This document shows, piece by piece, positions 5,603 to 6,409 of a DNA stretch of 6,409 bases. A model generated the notes under the pieces. That model ran no database searches and was not told where the DNA came from. It was given only the letters and a program-made list of their open reading frames with translations. The position numbers and the translations under genes were made by a program. Every line of letters starts with the position of its first letter. The first letter of the stretch is position 1. Source of the stretch: Candidatus Falkowiibacteriota bacterium (GTDB taxonomy: Archaea > Iainarchaeota > Iainarchaeia > Iainarchaeales > GCA-2688035); assembly GCA_017610485.1 (NCBI GenBank), contig JAFCBY010000065.1, positions 1-6,409 of the forward strand, written 5' to 3'.

Positions 5603-5659
5603 GCCAATTCAATGATTCTAATTGGCTTTTAGAGGGGTTTTCAGTGGGTTGAGAGCCAA
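5603..5659 (+). promoter_or_regulatory. Leader with two competing hairpins upstream of uL3
   Basis: Hairpin 1: GCCAATT (5603-5609) pairs perfectly with AATTGGC (5620-5626), 10-base loop, followed by TTTT. Hairpin 2: TTGGCTTTT (5622-5630) pairs with GAGAGCCAA (5651-5659), 9 pairs including two G-U, 20-base loop. Bases 5622-5626 belong to both stems, so only one can form at a time. This is the layout of an attenuator or ligand-controlled leader. A regulatory function is inferred from pairing only. Confidence 0.4.
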
Positions 5660-5697
5660 CGCTGGAAGAAACCCGGAGTGTGCAGAATGCAAGACAT

Positions 5698-5703
5698 AGG
5701 TGT
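5698..5703 (+). promoter_or_regulatory. Ribosome binding site of uL3
   Basis: AGGTGT lies 5 bases before the ATG at 5709; AGGTG matches the anti-Shine-Dalgarno sequence. A TGA in the same frame (5703-5705) excludes any upstream extension of uL3, so 5709 is the start. Confidence 0.6.
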
Positions 5704-5708
5704 GAAAA

Positions 5709-6409
5709 ATGTCATCAAAAGCAAGGCCAAGAGCAGGTTCGCTTGCCTACTATCCGAGAAAAAAATCAAAGTCCCATTTGGCTAGATTTAACTCTTTCCC
5801 AGATGTTGAAATCAAGGAAGGAGAGAAAAGCAAGCCACTGAATTTTTTGGCCTACAAGGCAGGCATGACCCATGTTTTGGGCAAGGACATGCACGACAAA
5901 AGCACGACTTCGGGGCACGAGATAGCGGTTGCTGCCACAGTACTTGAAGCCCCGCCACTGAAAGTTTTTGGAGTGAGGGTCTATGGCAAGGCGCCGGCAG
6001 GATCTTATGGCACAGCCCCACTGGGAGACATTTTTGCTGAAAGCGTTGACAAGGCAATTCTAAAAAGGCTCAAAAATTTTAAAAAGAAAAGCAGGGGCAA
6101 GAAAAAAAAAGGGAATGTAGAAACTGAAAAGGAAAAGGCCAAAAAGAAGGCAGGGGAAAAGAAGGCAAAGACCTTTGAAGACCTGTTGAAAGAGAAGAAA
6201 AAGATTTTGGACGTGAAGCTTTTGTGCCATTCACAGCCAGCCCTTACAAATATGGGAAAGAAAAAGCCCGACATTTGCGAAGTGGCTCTGGCAGGAAGCA
6301 TTGAACAGCAGCTGGCTTACGCCAAGGAAAAGCTCGGATTTGAGATTTGTGCAGCAGAGGCACTTGAAGAAAAGTACTTTGTTGACATTAGGGCAGTTAC
6401 AAAGGGAAA
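5709..6409 (+). CDS. rpl3: 50S ribosomal protein L3 (uL3), archaeal type, 3'-truncated by window edge
   Basis: uL3 binds 23S rRNA early in large-subunit assembly, and its long loop reaches the peptidyl transferase centre. The 233 visible codons contain archaeal/eukaryotic uL3 landmarks: RAGSLAYYPRKK (8-19), LAYKAGMTHV (47-56), TVLEAPPLKVFGVRVYG (77-93), KKPDICEVALAGS (185-197), LAYAKEKLG (202-210) and VDIRAVTKG (225-233). The window ends just inside the conserved TKGKG region, so roughly the last third is missing. The normally variable stretch after the first barrel half is lysine-rich (about residues 119-165) and probably carries a modest lineage insertion. In archaea uL3 usually opens an S10-like operon (uL3, uL4, uL23, uL2), so those genes are expected beyond the right edge. 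A leader of about 120 bases with competing hairpins precedes it. Confidence 0.95.
   Translation, partial: MSSKARPRAGSLAYYPRKKSKSHLARFNSFPDVEIKEGEKSKPLNFLAYKAGMTHVLGKDMHDKSTTSGHEIAVAATVLEAPPLKVFGVRVYGKAPAGSYGTAPLGDIFAESVDKAILKRLKNFKKKSRGKKKKGNVETEKEKAKKKAGEKKAKTFEDLLKEKKKILDVKLLCHSQPALTNMGKKKPDICEVALAGSIEQQLAYAKEKLGFEICAAEALEEKYFVDIRAVTKG

Larger units (their letters stand above)
5422..5708 (+). other. Non-coding interval upstream of uL3
   Basis: This 287-base gap holds a T5 run (5454-5458) soon after the frameshifted gene, the terminator-like hairpin at 5491-5527, the probable promoter at 5551-5564 and the structured leader. A 13-codon ORF (5591-5632) begins near the predicted start site and runs through hairpin 1, but nothing else supports it. 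GGGTT/AACCC (5646-5650 with 5670-5674) is a further weak pairing. Confidence 0.5.

Noticed and set aside
5591..5632. 13-codon ORF near the predicted uL3 transcript start, as a leader peptide
   Set aside because: Too short to support, no codon bias or repeated regulatory codons. Its end overlaps hairpin 1, so the pairing explains the sequence better.
6005..6301. Reverse-strand ORF rich in Phe and Leu
   Set aside because: It is the complement of the lysine-rich part of uL3.
1..6409. CRISPR array, insertion sequence or prophage
   Set aside because: No regularly spaced identical repeats, transposase-like protein or terminal inverted repeats with target duplications were seen.

Overview
The window looks like chromosomal DNA from an archaeon, possibly a small-genome DPANN lineage (Diapherotrites-like or related). 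The last gene is an archaeal-type ribosomal protein uL3. The first is an archaeal-type RtcB RNA ligase. Two secreted-protein genes have TATA-like boxes about 26 bases before their start codons, as in leaderless archaeal transcripts. The secreted proteins combine cysteine-rich modules of a kind common in DPANN surface proteins. The phylum is an inference; the archaeal origin is well supported.

Layout, all on the + strand. (1) 1-1272: the 3' nine-tenths of rtcB, with its 5' end outside the window. A translationally coupled 71-residue single-pass membrane protein follows (1280-1495). (2) 1522-3135: a signal-peptide protein with three well-matched Cys-bounded beta-type repeats plus a fourth, divergent one, and a C-terminal membrane anchor. 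(3) 3175-3384: a 69-residue, strongly basic protein with no acidic residue. (4) 3385-3595: a 211-base gap with a terminator-like hairpin, two GCGAAGC-capped hairpins and a tandem TATA-like direct repeat. (5) 3596-4960: a cysteine-rich lipoprotein (57 Cys in 454 residues) with two kinds of repeated Cys module. (6) 4975-5421: a small secreted Cys protein whose reading frame is broken twice, in opposite directions. (7) 5422-5708: a 287-base gap with a terminator-like hairpin, a probable promoter and a leader with competing hairpins. (8) 5709-6409: rpl3 (uL3), running off the right edge.

Conserved information-processing genes (tRNA splicing ligase at the left, the first gene of an S10-like ribosomal operon at the right) flank an accessory block of cell-surface genes. 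The block's three exported proteins use paired cysteines and probably work outside the cell as structural or contact proteins. No enzyme domain was recognised in any of them. The features most worth a second look are the very regular Cys modules of the 454-residue lipoprotein, the register of disulfide pairs and N-glycosylation sequons in the 537-residue protein, the acid-free basic protein, the twice-frameshifted gene and the uL3 leader.
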